Assembly (NCBI RefSeq): GCF_037975245.1
Contig: NC_092581.1
Span: 632,501 to 696,500 of the forward strand
DNA length: 64,000 nt
Origin: Apostichopus japonicus
Taxonomy: Eukaryota > Echinodermata > Holothuroidea > Aspidochirotida > Stichopodidae
Direction: 5' to 3'
Within the stretch, counting starts at the first letter, position 1, and every line of letters begins with the position of its first letter. This document shows positions 37,101 to 50,592 of this stretch, in pieces. A program made the position numbers and the translations under genes. Below the pieces are notes generated by a model. It had not been told where the DNA came from. It did not search any database and was given only the letters and a program-made list of their open reading frames with translations.

Positions 37101-37562
37101 AATTGACTGTACTCCCCTCCTGCCAGATGAGCTGCCCATGTATCTATTGTTATTGTACAGTATGTCTGAATTGACTCTGCCCATGTATCTCTTGTTATTG
37201 TACAGTATGTCTGAATTGACTGTACTCTGTTCCTGCCAGATGAGCTGCCCATGTATCTATTGTTATTGTACAGTATGTCTGAATTGACTGTACTCTGCTC
37301 CTACATGAGCTGCCCATGTATCTATTGTTATTGTACAGTATGTCTGAATTGACTGTACTCCCCTCCTGCCAGATGAGCTGCCTATGTATCTATTGTTATT
37401 GTACAGTATGTCTGAATTGACTGTACTCCCCTCCTGCCAGATGAGCTGCCCATGTATCTCTTGTTATTGTACAGTATGTCTGAATTGACTGTACTCTGTT
37501 CCTGCCAGATGAGCTGCCCATGTATCTATTGTTATTGTACAGTATGTCTGAATTGACTGTAA
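34135..37562 (+). repeat. 68-bp minisatellite, about 53 copies in three length types
   Basis: The largest array in the window is 3.4 kb. The basic 68-bp unit holds TTGTTATTGTACAGTATGTC, TGAATTGACTGTACTCTG and GCCAGATGAGCTGCCCATGT. A 65-bp type has CTCCTACATGAGC in place of CTCCTGCCAGATGAGC. A 45-bp type has lost 23 bp between GAATTGACT and CTGCCCATG. The types alternate in patterns that recur 582 bp apart. The open frames here read MYLLLLYSMSELTVLCS or similar and are artefacts. Confidence 0.93.
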
Positions 37563-40500
37563 TCCACTCTTATGACCTGTCTCGACACTTTAGTCTTACG
37601 CTTTTCTATCTTCCTAGCCTAAGAACCTGATAACTTTTAACATTGCAACCCTTATAGACTCACTCCTGGATCAACACCCATTGACTCTTCCTCCAAATCT
37701 TACATATGTGAAGCCGACTGCCTGTTGAACATTGATCAGGATGCTATAATATTAATAAAATAAGACAGCTGAAAATGAGTATTTTATGGTATTGAGTCCT
37801 TAGGTACTGTATGCCATTCTAAGGTATAGGCCTACAGTATGTGTGTACTATCTGCCAGTTTTCAACCTACTGTACCACATTGCGGTTTCCTATAGCCTCT
37901 TTACAGGAAGCTTATTCTTTTTAACAAATGTTACAACCTGTAGTGCCTTCCTATTTGCCGGACTGAGGATTAGTTAATGTTTGAACTGTATAATTGTCAG
38001 TCATCTACTAGTTGACTGTAGCATGCTGTATTTGGCATCTTACCTACAGTACAGTACAACCTATTCTGAAATACTGCCCTCTTTATATCTTTCAGTGACC
38101 AATACTGTATATCCCCAGTGGTTGAATTTAACTGTTGGCTTGAACTTTACAAACACATATGCAAATTTCTGTATGACTGGTTCCTTATTTTTCTGCTTAA
38201 ATAGATTTGTGTATTTAATATGGATACATTGATTTTGAATGTTGGTTACTGTATTTAACCATTGTAAGCATGTGGTTGTTTTGTCCCTTTAGACCAGGCT
38301 TGTTTTTTCACTAACATTATAGACACAGCATACGATGAGAAATATGGAAGCTATACTCTAAAAGCTGTTAAAAGTTTGTGTCCATATTGTGTATTAATGT
38401 TGTGATACTCACAAACTGCATAGTAAAGATAAAGACCTGGTACTGTACCTATAGTTACAATGAGTTAAAAGTCTATTCAGATTGTACCAGGAACGATGCA
38501 GGCATTTAAGGTTTGAAATTAAAGTAAGCAAAACAATTGAGCAAATTTCTTTGACACAATTTTTGTTTTGTATTTTGTTTGTATTGGTTTAATCCATTTA
38601 TAAGTTACTAATTAGGAACATATAACTATAGTACATGTTATATATGCTTATAACTATGTGGAGTTCCAACCTGTGGTTACAATGAGGGGGTGCTAACATC
38701 ATTACTGTACATTCTGATTTATATTACATGGCTTGGTCAGCGTTATGCAAAATTAAATTTGAAGAAGATTTAACATACGTATAACTACTGAGCATTAAGA
38801 GAAAAGAGAAACAATAAATTGAAAGTAGATTGAAAACAAATGAATAGAAAGGAGCTTGTTACAGTTTCTGTAGTCCTGTGGATATGATAACCATTCTGTT
38901 ATTATGTTAAATGCACGAGTTGTGGACTGTTAGGAATATGTACAAAAAACATTGCAGACAGCAAGAGTATAATTAATGGAGCAGTGTAATTAATGGAAAT
39001 TTACGGTGCTTAGTACAGTCTTTATGTTTATGTCCCATTTTGATATTCCTGATCATGTAATTCCGAAGGTGGACTTAAGTTTACAGGTCATATTTTTGCC
39101 ACTTTCTTAGGACTATAAATATCGGCAATTCTTTTTCTTCCAAAGTTTTTGACGACTCTCAAAACTTTTTGATGACCCTATAAAAGGGTCACACCTCCCC
39201 CCCAGGTAAAAAATAATTGCTATAAATGGAGTGTTGACATTGGATGGCAACGTTTGCCTGTGATCTATCCTTGTTACAGATCTCCAAAGATAACATAGAT
39301 ATCTCAATCTATGGCCTACAGGCCTAGTGCAATGTAGAAAAAAAATTCAAAATGATCTCATCTTCAATAATTAGAAGAGGCATCTCAGGTATACAGTAGA
39401 GTAAGTCATCTTCCATTTTGGAATCTTGGATAGCAATGCTATTTTACTGACGCTTGAATTCAGTTTAGCCAACATGATTGCAAATACATTAAAGTAACTT
39501 TCAGTTGTGTGAAAAGTTGCCAAATGAATGGTGGATAACATTTCAGACTGCAGCTTATCAAGATTCTTGGAATAATAATAATAATAATAATAATAAATTA
39601 CACTTAGAAAGGACAAATATGACAGTGCCCTCTGTTACTTTAAGGCGTGGCTGGAGGTCCTCATCAGTTAAAATGAGCTTGTAAACAACCACTTGGACAA
39701 AAGAAAAGCTCAAAGAAAGTAAGGAAACAATGGGTTTAAATCTAAGTATTATTGCTGTGAAAATTGAAACTTTTTCAATTACAATTCAATAATTGATTTA
39801 AATCATAATGAGGGTGCGTTAATGAGGGAGCATGAGATGCAAATTAAAAACAGATATCAATTAGTTGGATATGATATATTAGCTGTATGGTATATGCGAT
39901 GTATACTGTTCGCTACTTTAGCTTTATCCAATAGTATAACTCATGAAAGAAAAACCTGTACAAGTCCTCAACTAGAATTTATACCACAAGCAACTATGGA
40001 AAGAAATATTGCAACTACTACACAGCTCAATTAAAGTCGTGGGAAACACTTACAGCTGACAAAATGGCCGCTCTATAATACCCAGACTGTCAAGGGATTA
40101 AATATATAGTGCGTCCTTGTCAAGTTTTGTCAATATCTCAAGTTTTTATTTATAATGTATTGAATGTGAAGCCTTACACCACTTTAAGCCTGTGATATTG
40201 ATTGTAATATTGCACAAATCCAATTTTTTCTCTCAATGAAAACAACCTCTGGCCTCATGTCCATCTCTCTCTCTCCTAAGCAAGATGACGGTGCAAGATT
40301 TATTAACATTTGCCTCTCCAGAGAGTTTGACACAGGTTACCTTTCAGTGTACTCCCTAACGGCCATTTGGTGGCCAAGAACCAGTATAGTTCAAGGAATT
40401 GTTGTCTATCAGGAGAGAGAATCTTTGGACTGTATCAAGAAGTTGGATGTTTGTGAAATATATCTTGTCTGAGAGCCAGGCCACTTTCTTCCCATTAGTG

Positions 40501-40617
40501 TGTTTCACTGTTGAAAACAGTGTCTGTATCAATAAGTTGACAAAATTACATTTTCTATTGATGCATGTTTGTAGCCTGCTGGACTTGGAGCACCTGGCCA
40601 AGTGTTTTTAGAGTACT

Positions 40618-40814
40618 AAATACTTTACTAGAGTAGCCTAGACCTCACATTGTACTAAAATATGAGACTTTAGCAGTCAAATGTGCCACACATAAATACT
40701 TTACTAGAGTAGCCTAGACCTCACATTGTACTAAAATATGAGACTATAGCAGTCACATGTGCCACACATAAATACTTTACTAGGGTACCTCACATTGTAC
40801 TAAAATATGAGACT
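40618..40814 (+). repeat. 76-bp tandem repeat, 2.6 copies
   Basis: AAATACTTTACTAGAGTAGC followed by CTAGACCTCACATTGTACTA and AAATATGAGACT is present twice in full. A third copy lacks GCCTAGA and ends at 40814. Confidence 0.9.
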
Positions 40815-41529
40815 ACAATCAAAATAGACTTTTACATATATGAGCAAAATGTGGTAGTTCTTGAATCAAAGTGTGTGGCAGGCATGGGTGAATAGATTTG
40901 TTTCAAAGAAATGGAAGTAACTAATCAGTAATTAGCCATTGTTTTAGAGTTGACGATGCTACAGTAGGGGATCCACTGGTTTTGTATGAACAATTTGCAA
41001 TGTCCATTTACTTGCTTTAGAAAAGAAATCCTTGACATACATCTATACTATATGTACTATTTACATTTACACAGGACTGGGACAGTTGTAACACACATAC
41101 TATGCAATACTGCATTCAGCTCCAACTTGAAAAGACCATGTACACATTACTTTCACTGATCTCCTTCTGTAATCAAAACCAAGGTTACACAGTTTCATAT
41201 TCATTTAAGTTAATGGTATTGATAATTAATAAAACAAACATTAATATCCATAATTGCTGAATGAACCATACTGTAGGTGCTATTGTAATTTGCATGGCTT
41301 TGTAATCTTATTAATTTTTCTGTTTAATTATGTATAGGCCTCATACATGTATAAGATAAGAATTGAGTTAATTGGCAATTAATGTAGAGACTAAAGTACT
41401 TAAATACTGCACAGTACAGACCTCAGAAGTAACGAACCTTTACAATATGCTACTGTACACAGAGCGTCTCAACTGACATTAATTTCGCTAACCAACAGCA
41501 ACTGAGCACAGCAACCTTGAAGCTTTGAG

Positions 41530-42316
41530 AAACCTTGACACTACATATATTCTTGTTAATTGTGTAATCACCTTGACACTACATATATTCTTTGTTAATT
41601 GTGTAATCACCTTGACACTACATATATTCTTGTTAATTGTGTAATCACCTTGACACTACATATAATCTTGTTAATTGTATAATCACCTTGACACTACATA
41701 CAGTATATTCTTGTTAATTGTGTAATCTCCTTGACACTACATACAGTATATTCTTGTTAATTGTATAATCACCTTGACACTACATATATTCTTGTTAATT
41801 GTGTAATCTCCTTGACACTACATATATTCTTGTTAATTGTGTAATCTCCTTGACACTACATATATTCTTGTTAATTGTGTAATCTCCTTGACACTACATA
41901 TATTCTTGTTAATTGTGTAATCACCTTGACACTACATATATTCTTGTTAATTGTGTAATCTCCTTGACACTACATACAGTATATTCTTGTTAATTGTATA
42001 ATCACCTTGACACTACATATATTCTTGTTAATTGTGTAATCTCCTTGACACTACATATATTCTTGTTAAATGTATAATCACCTTGACACTACATATATTC
42101 TTGTTAATTGTGTAATCACCTTGACACTACATATATTCTTGTTAATTGTGTAATCTCCTTGACACTACATATATTCTTGTTAATTGTGTAATCTCCTTGA
42201 CACTACATATATTCTTGTTAATTGTGTAATCACCTTGACACTACATATATTCTTGTTAATTGTGTAATCACCTTGACACTACATATATTCTTGTTAATTG
42301 TGTAATCACCTTGATA
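41530..42316 (+). repeat. 38-bp minisatellite, about 20 copies
   Basis: The units contain CCTTGACACTACATATATTC followed by TTGTTAATTGTGTAATC. Some units carry TACATACAGTATATTC in place of TACATATATTC, and the last base varies (ATCACC or ATCTCC). The array ends abruptly at CACCTTGATAGG. Confidence 0.93.
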
Positions 42317-42765
42317 GGATGCCTCAGTGATGGTGCCCTCCATTGGTCCTGATGAACGTTACGGCAGTTCCGAATGATTTGAATAGAAGATTACTCAACT
42401 AGAATATGTTCTAGACACTTTGGGTTTAAAAGGAGAAGGGAGGTCATTGACTGGCAGGGTCCAGTCATAGAGGGTGCACAGTGTTGAAAGGTTACCCATT
42501 CACTAAAGACACGGTAGAACAAGAGTGCTGAGGTTGTGAGGAGACAGGTAAGCTCATCACTGGTATAATCTTGTAAATTACCTTGATGTGCTTGGACATT
42601 ACAGTACATATCAGCCATGACAGACTATGCTAGGAAGTCCTGTAATGTAATTACTGTACATATAGTCTGCAATTGAATTGTACATAACTTTACCTGGACT
42701 AAAGAAGATCAAGGCCATTTTTTTTGTATTTTTGTATGAAACTTTTCTAAATATTAGCTAAGTAC

Positions 42766-43171
42766 CTCTATAAGATTGACAGTAACTAGTATTTAATACA
42801 TGTATGTGAACTGCAAATTCACGTATGATTGACAGTAACTAGTATTAAATACATGTATGTGAACTGCAAATTCACACCTATACAAGATTGACAGTAACTA
42901 GTATTAAATACATGTATGTGAACTGCAAATTCACACCTATACAAGATTGACAGTAACTAGTATTAAATACATGTATGTGAACTGCAAATTCACACCTATA
43001 CAATATTTACAGTAACTAGTATTAAATACATGTATGTGAACTGCAAATTCACACCTATACAAGATTTACAGTAACTAGTATTAAATACATGTATGTGAAC
43101 TGCAAATTCACTTAAGATTGACAGTAACTAGTATTAAATACATGTATGTGAACTGCAAATTCACACCTATA
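42766..43171 (+). repeat. 60-bp minisatellite, about seven copies
   Basis: The units contain GATTGACAGTAACTAGTATT, AAATACATGTATGTGAACTG and CAAATTCACACCTATACAA. Two units lack the ACCTATACA link. The array runs straight into a C-rich pyrimidine tract. Confidence 0.92.
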
Positions 43172-43278
43172 CACCTCACTCCCCTCTCTCCTCTCCCTCC
43201 CCCGCTTTTCCACTCCCTTTCCCTCCCTTCCCTCCTACTCCATCCTCTCCGCATTTCCCCTCCTCTCCCTCCGGCTCC
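43172..43278. repeat. C-rich polypyrimidine tract
   Basis: About 105 bases are nearly pure C and T on the plus strand, dominated by CTCCCT and TCCCC blocks. It directly follows the 60-bp array. The open frame over it is Pro/Ser/Leu low-complexity and is not a gene. Confidence 0.8.
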
Positions 43279-46200
43279 TTATGTCAGCTTCGATCTGAAC
43301 AGTAATAACAGAAATGGAAATGAGTCTACCGCCCTCATTCCATCAGTGTGGTATATTACATAAATTGCTCAGCACGTAGAAAGAGAGTTGTTCCTAATTA
43401 GTATTCACAGCAAAGGTCAGTTGTGTTGACGGGAAATTTAATTTGAGAGCTCCTTGGTGTATTTTATTCATTACTGCTTCATAAATCGCACTTTACCTGA
43501 GGTGTCGTTCTACTTGTAGAGTTTAAATTAAATTATAATATCCAACGGTATACAGTAAGCGTAAATATTCCGTAACTAGAATTTTAACATTCCAAAATGC
43601 ACGTTGTTGGAAATAAGCAATATTTGTTACCAGGTTGGAGTCAACCATTCGTCTGAGATCAAGGGTAGCTGGCATTCCTTTCCGCCTCACTAGAATGCAG
43701 ATAATTTGGTAAATGTTAATTTGTGTATTTTTTGTCTGTAGATGAGCTGTAAATTGCCCCTCCCCCCAAAAAAAGCATTAAATTAAAATCGGGCAACAGA
43801 ATTATATAAAGCAGTCTTGGGACTAAAACATTTGCCCAAAAGTAAACATTTTATGGCTAAAGCCATAAGTTTTCCGTGTTACGGAAAACGTATGAACTTC
43901 ACGGAATCAAGAGTAGGACACGGAAAATGGAATTTCAAAGCAATTTAAAAAAAAAATGAAACTCAAACTGATCCAATAACACAGAAAACAATCCTTGTTA
44001 CTTGATCCTTTTCAACTTATTATTAAAACGCCACAAGTTGCAGAGTATACCAACGTTTGAGTATCTAGTACCCTAGCTCTGATAATAAACACACAGGTAC
44101 ACCAGTGAGCCCTGACGTATTCCCTAATATTTTATTGTTAATACTTAGAAAACGGAAAAAGCACGGAAAGGTACAAGAAAATGTAAAAGCACAGAAAGTG
44201 GCATATTTACAGAATGGAATTTTGATTTTTGAGAAAACAGAAAAATGATGGCTTCAGTTATGGCAGCATTTTGTAATTGATTGAGCATAGTTGTTCTCAA
44301 ACTCTTACACTCTGATACTGTACAGTGTGCAGTATGGTATTTTCTCTAAACAGTCACAGAGAGGAGACTTTACTCCCTTGAACATACTGGACATGCTATT
44401 AGCCTGTAGATTATTATCCAGTAGAGGGGACTCTTGCATCATGACAACATTTCTGTAAAACAAATTCATTTTCATAACAACCTAAAAATTTGCATATCTC
44501 TTATTCAACTCTGTTTTTCGCATAATCAGCCAGTCCATATAGCTTCTTTTTCATTTTCTTTTTTTAACTTGAGTTGAGTAGATCTGTGTGTAAATTATAT
44601 TTCATGCAGTATGAACACTTAAACCCTTGGAAACTCTGCATGCTAGTTCATACATTAATGATATGCACAGACACTATTTCCAAAAATCTCTATGTAAAGC
44701 AGTAAAGCAGGCAGCTCAAATATTTGGAGTGTTGTGGTTGGCAAAGACTTTGCCTGATGCAGTGCATGTGGTAAATTAGTCTTAAAAGTTGAAGGGGAAA
44801 AATGTCAAATCCATTATATTACCATAACTTTGTAATGCAAGGAACATGACCTTGTGCGGTACTGTGAACCATTTTTGCAAGAATTGGTCATGTTAGTTAC
44901 TGCAGTGATTATCTTGTGTTTGAAATAATGCATTTGGACACTATGATGACATTTCCTTTTCTTCCATCTTTCTACTCCTATCCCATTTCCAACCCAAACA
45001 ACACCATTTAGAATTTCATCAAAATGCAACATTGTCATATTTATGTATATATAATTTTCCCCTTAAAGTTCAGTGAGCTAAATGTACATCATAGCAAAAG
45101 AAAGAAATTAGCATTTCAGCTGACATTATATAAAATCTGCTTTTGCCAGAAACATTCACAAAATACTACCAATTTAAAAAAGGAAAAATCATATTTTCTG
45201 CACACAAATTGCTATGAAGATGTGGTTTTGACCTATAGATGCAGACAATTGCCAGCCTTGATATTAAGTGACCAACTTCAGCCTCTGGAGCATCCCTTTA
45301 AACAAGGAGTTCACTTAATTTTTTTTATATAAAAACTGAAAAACCACTCACTACCTTATACAGTTTAATTGGTTCAAACAGTGCTGTACCATGGAAGCTA
45401 ACATCTCATACATTTAATAACAAGCACAACACTTGGCTAACACCTTTAGATGAAATATCATTTCTTAGTTTAGACCTTCTGTGCTCTCAATCAGAAATCT
45501 CCATCTTTGTAAAGGTTTTATGAAAAGAATGAGCCCATACAGTGCAATTACAGTACAGTAGGCAAACAGGATTTTCACCCAATAAGCAACTCTTATTTGC
45601 TCAGTTATTTCATTATCCAAAATCTTTGGAATCAAACTTGTAATGAGTACATGACACTTTAGTCACCAAGAATTGCGTGGCTGTTTTATATGATACCAGC
45701 TGAGATCTACAGTCCAGTACTGTATAGTATACAGGCGGTTGCAATGTGTCCTTTCATATACTGCATTTTTGTAGAAATTCTGAAAATGCATATATTTAGC
45801 AAGTCAGCTGGCGGAGTCAAACAGTGCGTGATGAAGATGCTTGCTGTATGTCGCGTGTAATTTTTACAGTGTAGCTTGCGTCAAGTTTTAAGAGCTTCCA
45901 TCAACCCATAAACACTTCTAATTGACATTTCTTGCTCCTGATATCTGTTGCCACTTTCAATGATTTCAAAATGAAGGTCATTTTATAATTATTACCTGCT
46001 TCAGCAGTTGATGTGGATTGAGTTTGGAAGTTTTTTCAAGGATGCTTTCTTCTTGATTTTGAATGTCTCGTCGTGGCAACAGATGTCTCTCCATGTCTTG
46101 AATTTGTAACCCTTTGAGAGCTTAACAGCACTTTTATTGGATACTAGTAAGTTGTCACGGATACAGAGAGCTGTGCCTGTGAGGAACACTTTGTCAGCAT

Positions 46201-46302
46201 ATGTACATGTTAATAGTATTGCAGAAGCACCACATTTCAGTGTTTGTTACATATTCGTGAACATCTGCCATTGGAAGAAGCTTCTATTTTGTTGGGACTT
46301 GG

Positions 46303-48169
46303 TAGCTTCTATATTAAATCATATTGGAAGATATCTATACTGTACAATTCTAGATTTTCTGTTAGACTTTCTGTTCTTTGGAATAAATGTTTCTAAATCT
46401 TACTACAGTGATCTTAAAGGAGGCATTCGATCCGGCTTGTTGAACTGCCTGTGGAATTAGTGATCTTAAAGGATGCATTCGGTAAGGCTTGTTGAACTGC
46501 CTGTGGTATTAGTGATCTTAAAGGATGCATTCGGTCAGGCTTGTTGAACTGCCTGTGGAATAAGTGATCTTAAAGGAGGCATTCGGTCAGGCTTGTTGAA
46601 CTGCCTGTGGAATTAGTGATCTTAAAGGAGGCATTCGATCTGGCTTGTTGAACTGCCTGTGGAATTAGTGATCTTAAAGGATGCATTCGGTAAGGCTTGT
46701 TGAACTGCCTGTGGTATTAGTGATCTTAAAGGAGGCATTCGGTCAGGGTTGTTGAACTGCCTGTGGAATAAGTGATCTTAAAGGAGGCATTCGGTCAGGC
46801 TTGTTGAACTGCCTGTGGAATTTTGAAAAACTTTCTTCAAGTTTGTTTATGAATGCGTTTATCTTCACTGGATGACTCACAACTGGAGTTTGCTTGGACA
46901 TTGAACAGTTCCTTTTGTAACCTTCTTCTCTCTCGGTGATAATTTATCAATCTTTATTTGAGTGCTGCAATTGAACTGTAGTTCTAAAAGTGAGAAATAG
47001 AACTTATAGAAATATAATAATAACAACTGATAATAAATAAAATGTCATAATGTGTGTGTGAGCTTTCACATGAAAATTACTTGCAAAATTGTTAAGTGTT
47101 CATCAACATGGCAAAGGATATAGTTTGTTATGTGACTTGATTCAGTCCTTGATCCATATGAAAGGTTGATGACGACAAAGATTAACTAAGATTAACTATA
47201 GAATTCAAGAAACATATTTCCATAGACTGCACTGTAGCTTTTATATTAAATCATATTGGAAGATATCTATACTGTACAATTCTAGATTTTCTGTTAGACT
47301 TTCTGTTCTTTGGAATAAATGTTTCTAAATCTTACTACAGTGATCTTAAAGGAGGCATTCGATCAGGTTTGTTGAACTGCCTGTGGAATTAGTGATCTTA
47401 AAGGAGGCATTCGGTCAGGCTTGTTGAAATGTCTGTGGAATTAGTGATCTTAAAGGAGACATTCGATCAGGCTTGTTGAACTGCCTGTGGAATTAGTGAT
47501 CTTAAAGGAGGCATTCGGTCAGGCTTGTTGAACTGCCTGTGGAATTAGTGATCTTAAAGGAGGCATTCGGTCAGGCTTGTTGAACTGCCTGTGGAATAAG
47601 TGATCTTAAAGGAGGCATTCGATCAGGCTTGTTGAACTGCCTGTGGAATTAGTGATCTTAAAGGAGGCATTCGGTCAGGCTTGTTGAACTGCCTGTGGAA
47701 TTAGTGATCTTAAAGGAGGCATTCGGTCAGGCTTGTTTGAACTGCCTGTGGAATTTTGAAAAACTTTCTTCAAGTTTGTTCATGAATGCGTTTATCTTCA
47801 CTGGATGACTCACAACTGGAGTTTGCTTGGACATTGAACAGTTCCTTTTGTAACCTTCTTCTCTCACGGTGATAATTTATCAATCTTTATTTGAGTGCTG
47901 CAATTGAACTTTAGTTCTAAAAGTGAGAAATAGAACTTATAGAAATATAATAATAACAACTGATAATAACTAAAATGTCATAATGTGTGTGTGAGCTTTC
48001 ACATGAAAATTACTTGCAAAATTGTTAAGTGTTCATCAACATGGCAAAGGATATAGTTTGTCATGTGACTTGATTCAGTCCTTGATCCATATGAAAGGTT
48101 GATGACGACAAAGATTAACTAAGATTAACTATAGAATTCAAGAAACATATTTCCATAGACTGCACTGTA
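46303..48169 (+). repeat. Tandem duplication of a 0.93-kb segment, each with a 52-bp array
   Basis: The first copy starts TAGCTTCTATATTAAATC at 46303 and the second starts TAGCTTTTATATTAAATC at 47235, a period of 932-933 bp. Each copy has about 98 bp of unique sequence, eight 52-bp units (AGTGATCTTAAAGGAGGCAT, TCGGTCAGGCTTGTTGAACT, GCCTGTGGAATT), and about 415 bp of unique sequence ending CATAGACTGCACTGTA. The copies are nearly identical outside the 52-bp units, which indicates a recent duplication. Confidence 0.9.
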
Positions 48170-49875
48170 AACAATTGACCTGAAGTAGTCATTCCTGCAG
48201 CACCTGTTTTAATTGTAATACACTGATCTTTGCAGCATTTAAACAACCTCGGACATGTATCATGTATCCATAGCAATTATACACATGATCCAAACAATAG
48301 CTTCAAACATCTTGTAGTACGTAGCGTTATCTTGTATAGGTCACAAAATAAGACACACGTTTGTTGTTTTGTTTGTGCTTTAATAACAGCAACTTTGTCA
48401 TGCGTAAGTAACCAAACCAGTGAATTTTAGGCTGCTACATTAATATGCTACTAATGTTTTTAAATTTTTTTATTTTTTTATAAAGCCTTGGAACATATGT
48501 GACCGTTAGACTAATCTCTTGTATTCTCACTATTCTAGGAAATTGGCATGTAATAGTTACAGAGGTATGGTCAGGATCATTAAGTTAATTCCTGATACAG
48601 TCCGTTAGTTTGATCAGTAAGTTCTCAGTTGTGGTGAGATTAGTATACAGTATACACTTAATATAGTGTAGAAAAGATTCATGCTCACAAAAGAAATTGG
48701 TGGAAACTTTAATTGATCAATGACAGAGTTACAAAGATTAGTACAACTTAAATCAATAAAGTTAAAAAAAAAAGAGACTTTAATAGTGACTGGGCCGCAG
48801 CAAGTCATCCATCTCAAATTGAACTGCTCAGACCTTTGTTACAAAGACTACAGTACAATACAGCAGTCTTAAAACTTTAAATTAAGAACTTCCCATATTG
48901 ATTGACTTTTTGATTTTTATGAGTGTATTGTTTGGAAAACAGGTCATGTTGTGCGTAGAGCCTGTGCAGCGTTGACAGGATACACCCATGAACGGTTATA
49001 TCATAATAATGATGGTAGTGATTAAGATACATCCTTCCTGGAAATTGGCCCATAATGCAAGTTTCCACAAGGAGAGAGAAAAACTGTCTCTGTCTAGCAC
49101 ACCCCTTGAGCTCCCCCCCCCCCAAAATACAATAAAGAAGGGCAGTAACCAACATCGCTCTGTGAGATTCACTTCCATTCTCAGTCTACGAGAATTCGCC
49201 AACCGTCAAAGTGCAGATGAACTCATATTTAATGATTCGCTTTATTCCTGTCCTCGCCAAACATACATTTTCGGGGGTTTCAAGCAGATTAGAGACCTTG
49301 TTGTCTTATTAATGTGTGATTTGTTGGATCAATAGCTCATTGATAAATCAAAAGAAAATTTGGGAAAAAAGACTGAGAGTGACTCAAGGGTGTGTTTATT
49401 CATGTCGTGTGTGCATCATAGTGAATAGCAGTAGCTCGCAGCTGTTGTCAGTTCTGACATCTTCAACTGTGATGGAGTAGATCATTTTGAAAAAGTTGAA
49501 GTTTTATGTAAGCAGATTTTCCATTAATTTAGTCGAATTGGACGCAATTCATTTTGTAGAATAATTGTTGGTGACTTTTGGAATTATTCTGGAGAGCAAA
49601 ATAAACTTTGGAGAGTAAAGGATAGCTTTATCTTTCATTTATCTTTTTTGAAAGTGGTTTGCTCCTGATGGAACAAGTTAGATTCTTTGGTAATAGTGCC
49701 ATAGTCAAGACTTGATATTTTATTTTATCCAAGTCCTTGGATTTTCACGACAAGTATTATTTTTCTGATTGATCAGGTTTTCTTTGAAGTAATTGGGTTT
49801 AAGGAATACAGATTGACTTAATTAACATCTTGCTGAATTTTTTGCAAATATTGCTACTAAATGGATGAATTTCAG

Positions 49876-50592
49876 CACGTTCCGGTGTAGAAACAAGTTT
49901 GAGAATGTACGTTTGTGTCACCAAAATTCGGGATAATACCATTGTGGGAGATTGCAAGAGAATGGATCTGTATCGGCCACTTCAACAAATTAGGAATGTT
50001 CCTGTCATCAAGGTGACAGGTCCGTCAGATGAAATATTTCCTAGTTATGAATGTGTACAAGTGAGGAGTAGAGAACTAGAAAGACCCACCAATTTGCCAA
50101 ACATTGTGGAGAGGAAGGTCATACCTTACAATAGTAAAAGGGACAAGATTTCACCGCTGAAGGAGACGTCATTTCTGAATTTTGTACCCGAGAGACCAAA
50201 GGAGGAGAGACAACTCCAAAGTAGGCAAACTCTTGCCACATCGCCACCAGAGGAAGGACTGGAACTTCAGGTCAAACTGGACATTCTCACCCGCAAGCAT
50301 TGTGTGGACATCATTCTTCCCCACCAGAGACGGAAACGCCACAGCTCCGTCTCTTCAGCCTTAAAATGTGAAAAACCAGACTTGCTGAGATCGCTGCCAG
50401 AGAGCCTGGACAGTGAGTCCCTCCCAGAGATCACAGAAAATGAGGTCTACTCTCCGTTGCCAAGCTACAGTCCAGACACGCTGGACATCTTTTTGATGAA
50501 TGACAGAAGCCGTTCTTCCAGCTTTAGTTATTTCGGAGAGCTCAAAAATTTTGTGAAGAAAGGGAAAAAGAATCCCAAGAGGAAAGATGTTT
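49876..50592 (+). CDS. CHN1/CHN2-like: Chimaerin exon 2B: large alternative N-terminal exon
   Basis: An open frame covers 717 nt from a possible acceptor (GAATTTCAG, with the branch-point-like TACTAAAT upstream at 49853) to the donor GTAAGG at 50593. Both ends are phase 1. It can therefore follow exon 1 or exon 2 and join exon 3 in frame, giving KRKDV then LYHLQ. It could equally be a first exon using the ATG at 49905, which gives 229 residues. The peptide has no domain I recognise. It is rich in Ser, Pro, Glu and Lys, with RRKRHSSVSS (basophilic-kinase or 14-3-3-like), SLPESLDSESLPE, SPLPSYSPDTLD and a basic end (KKGKKNPKRK). Its base composition is more GC-rich than the surrounding intron, which supports coding. 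Loss of frame soon after the donor fits an exon. Confidence 0.7.

Noticed and set aside
34135-37562. CRISPR-like array
   Set aside because: The repeats are directly tandem without unique spacers, in an animal genome.
43118-43363. 81-codon Pro/Leu/Ser frame
   Set aside because: Joins the last 60-bp repeat unit to a C-rich tract; no coding signal.
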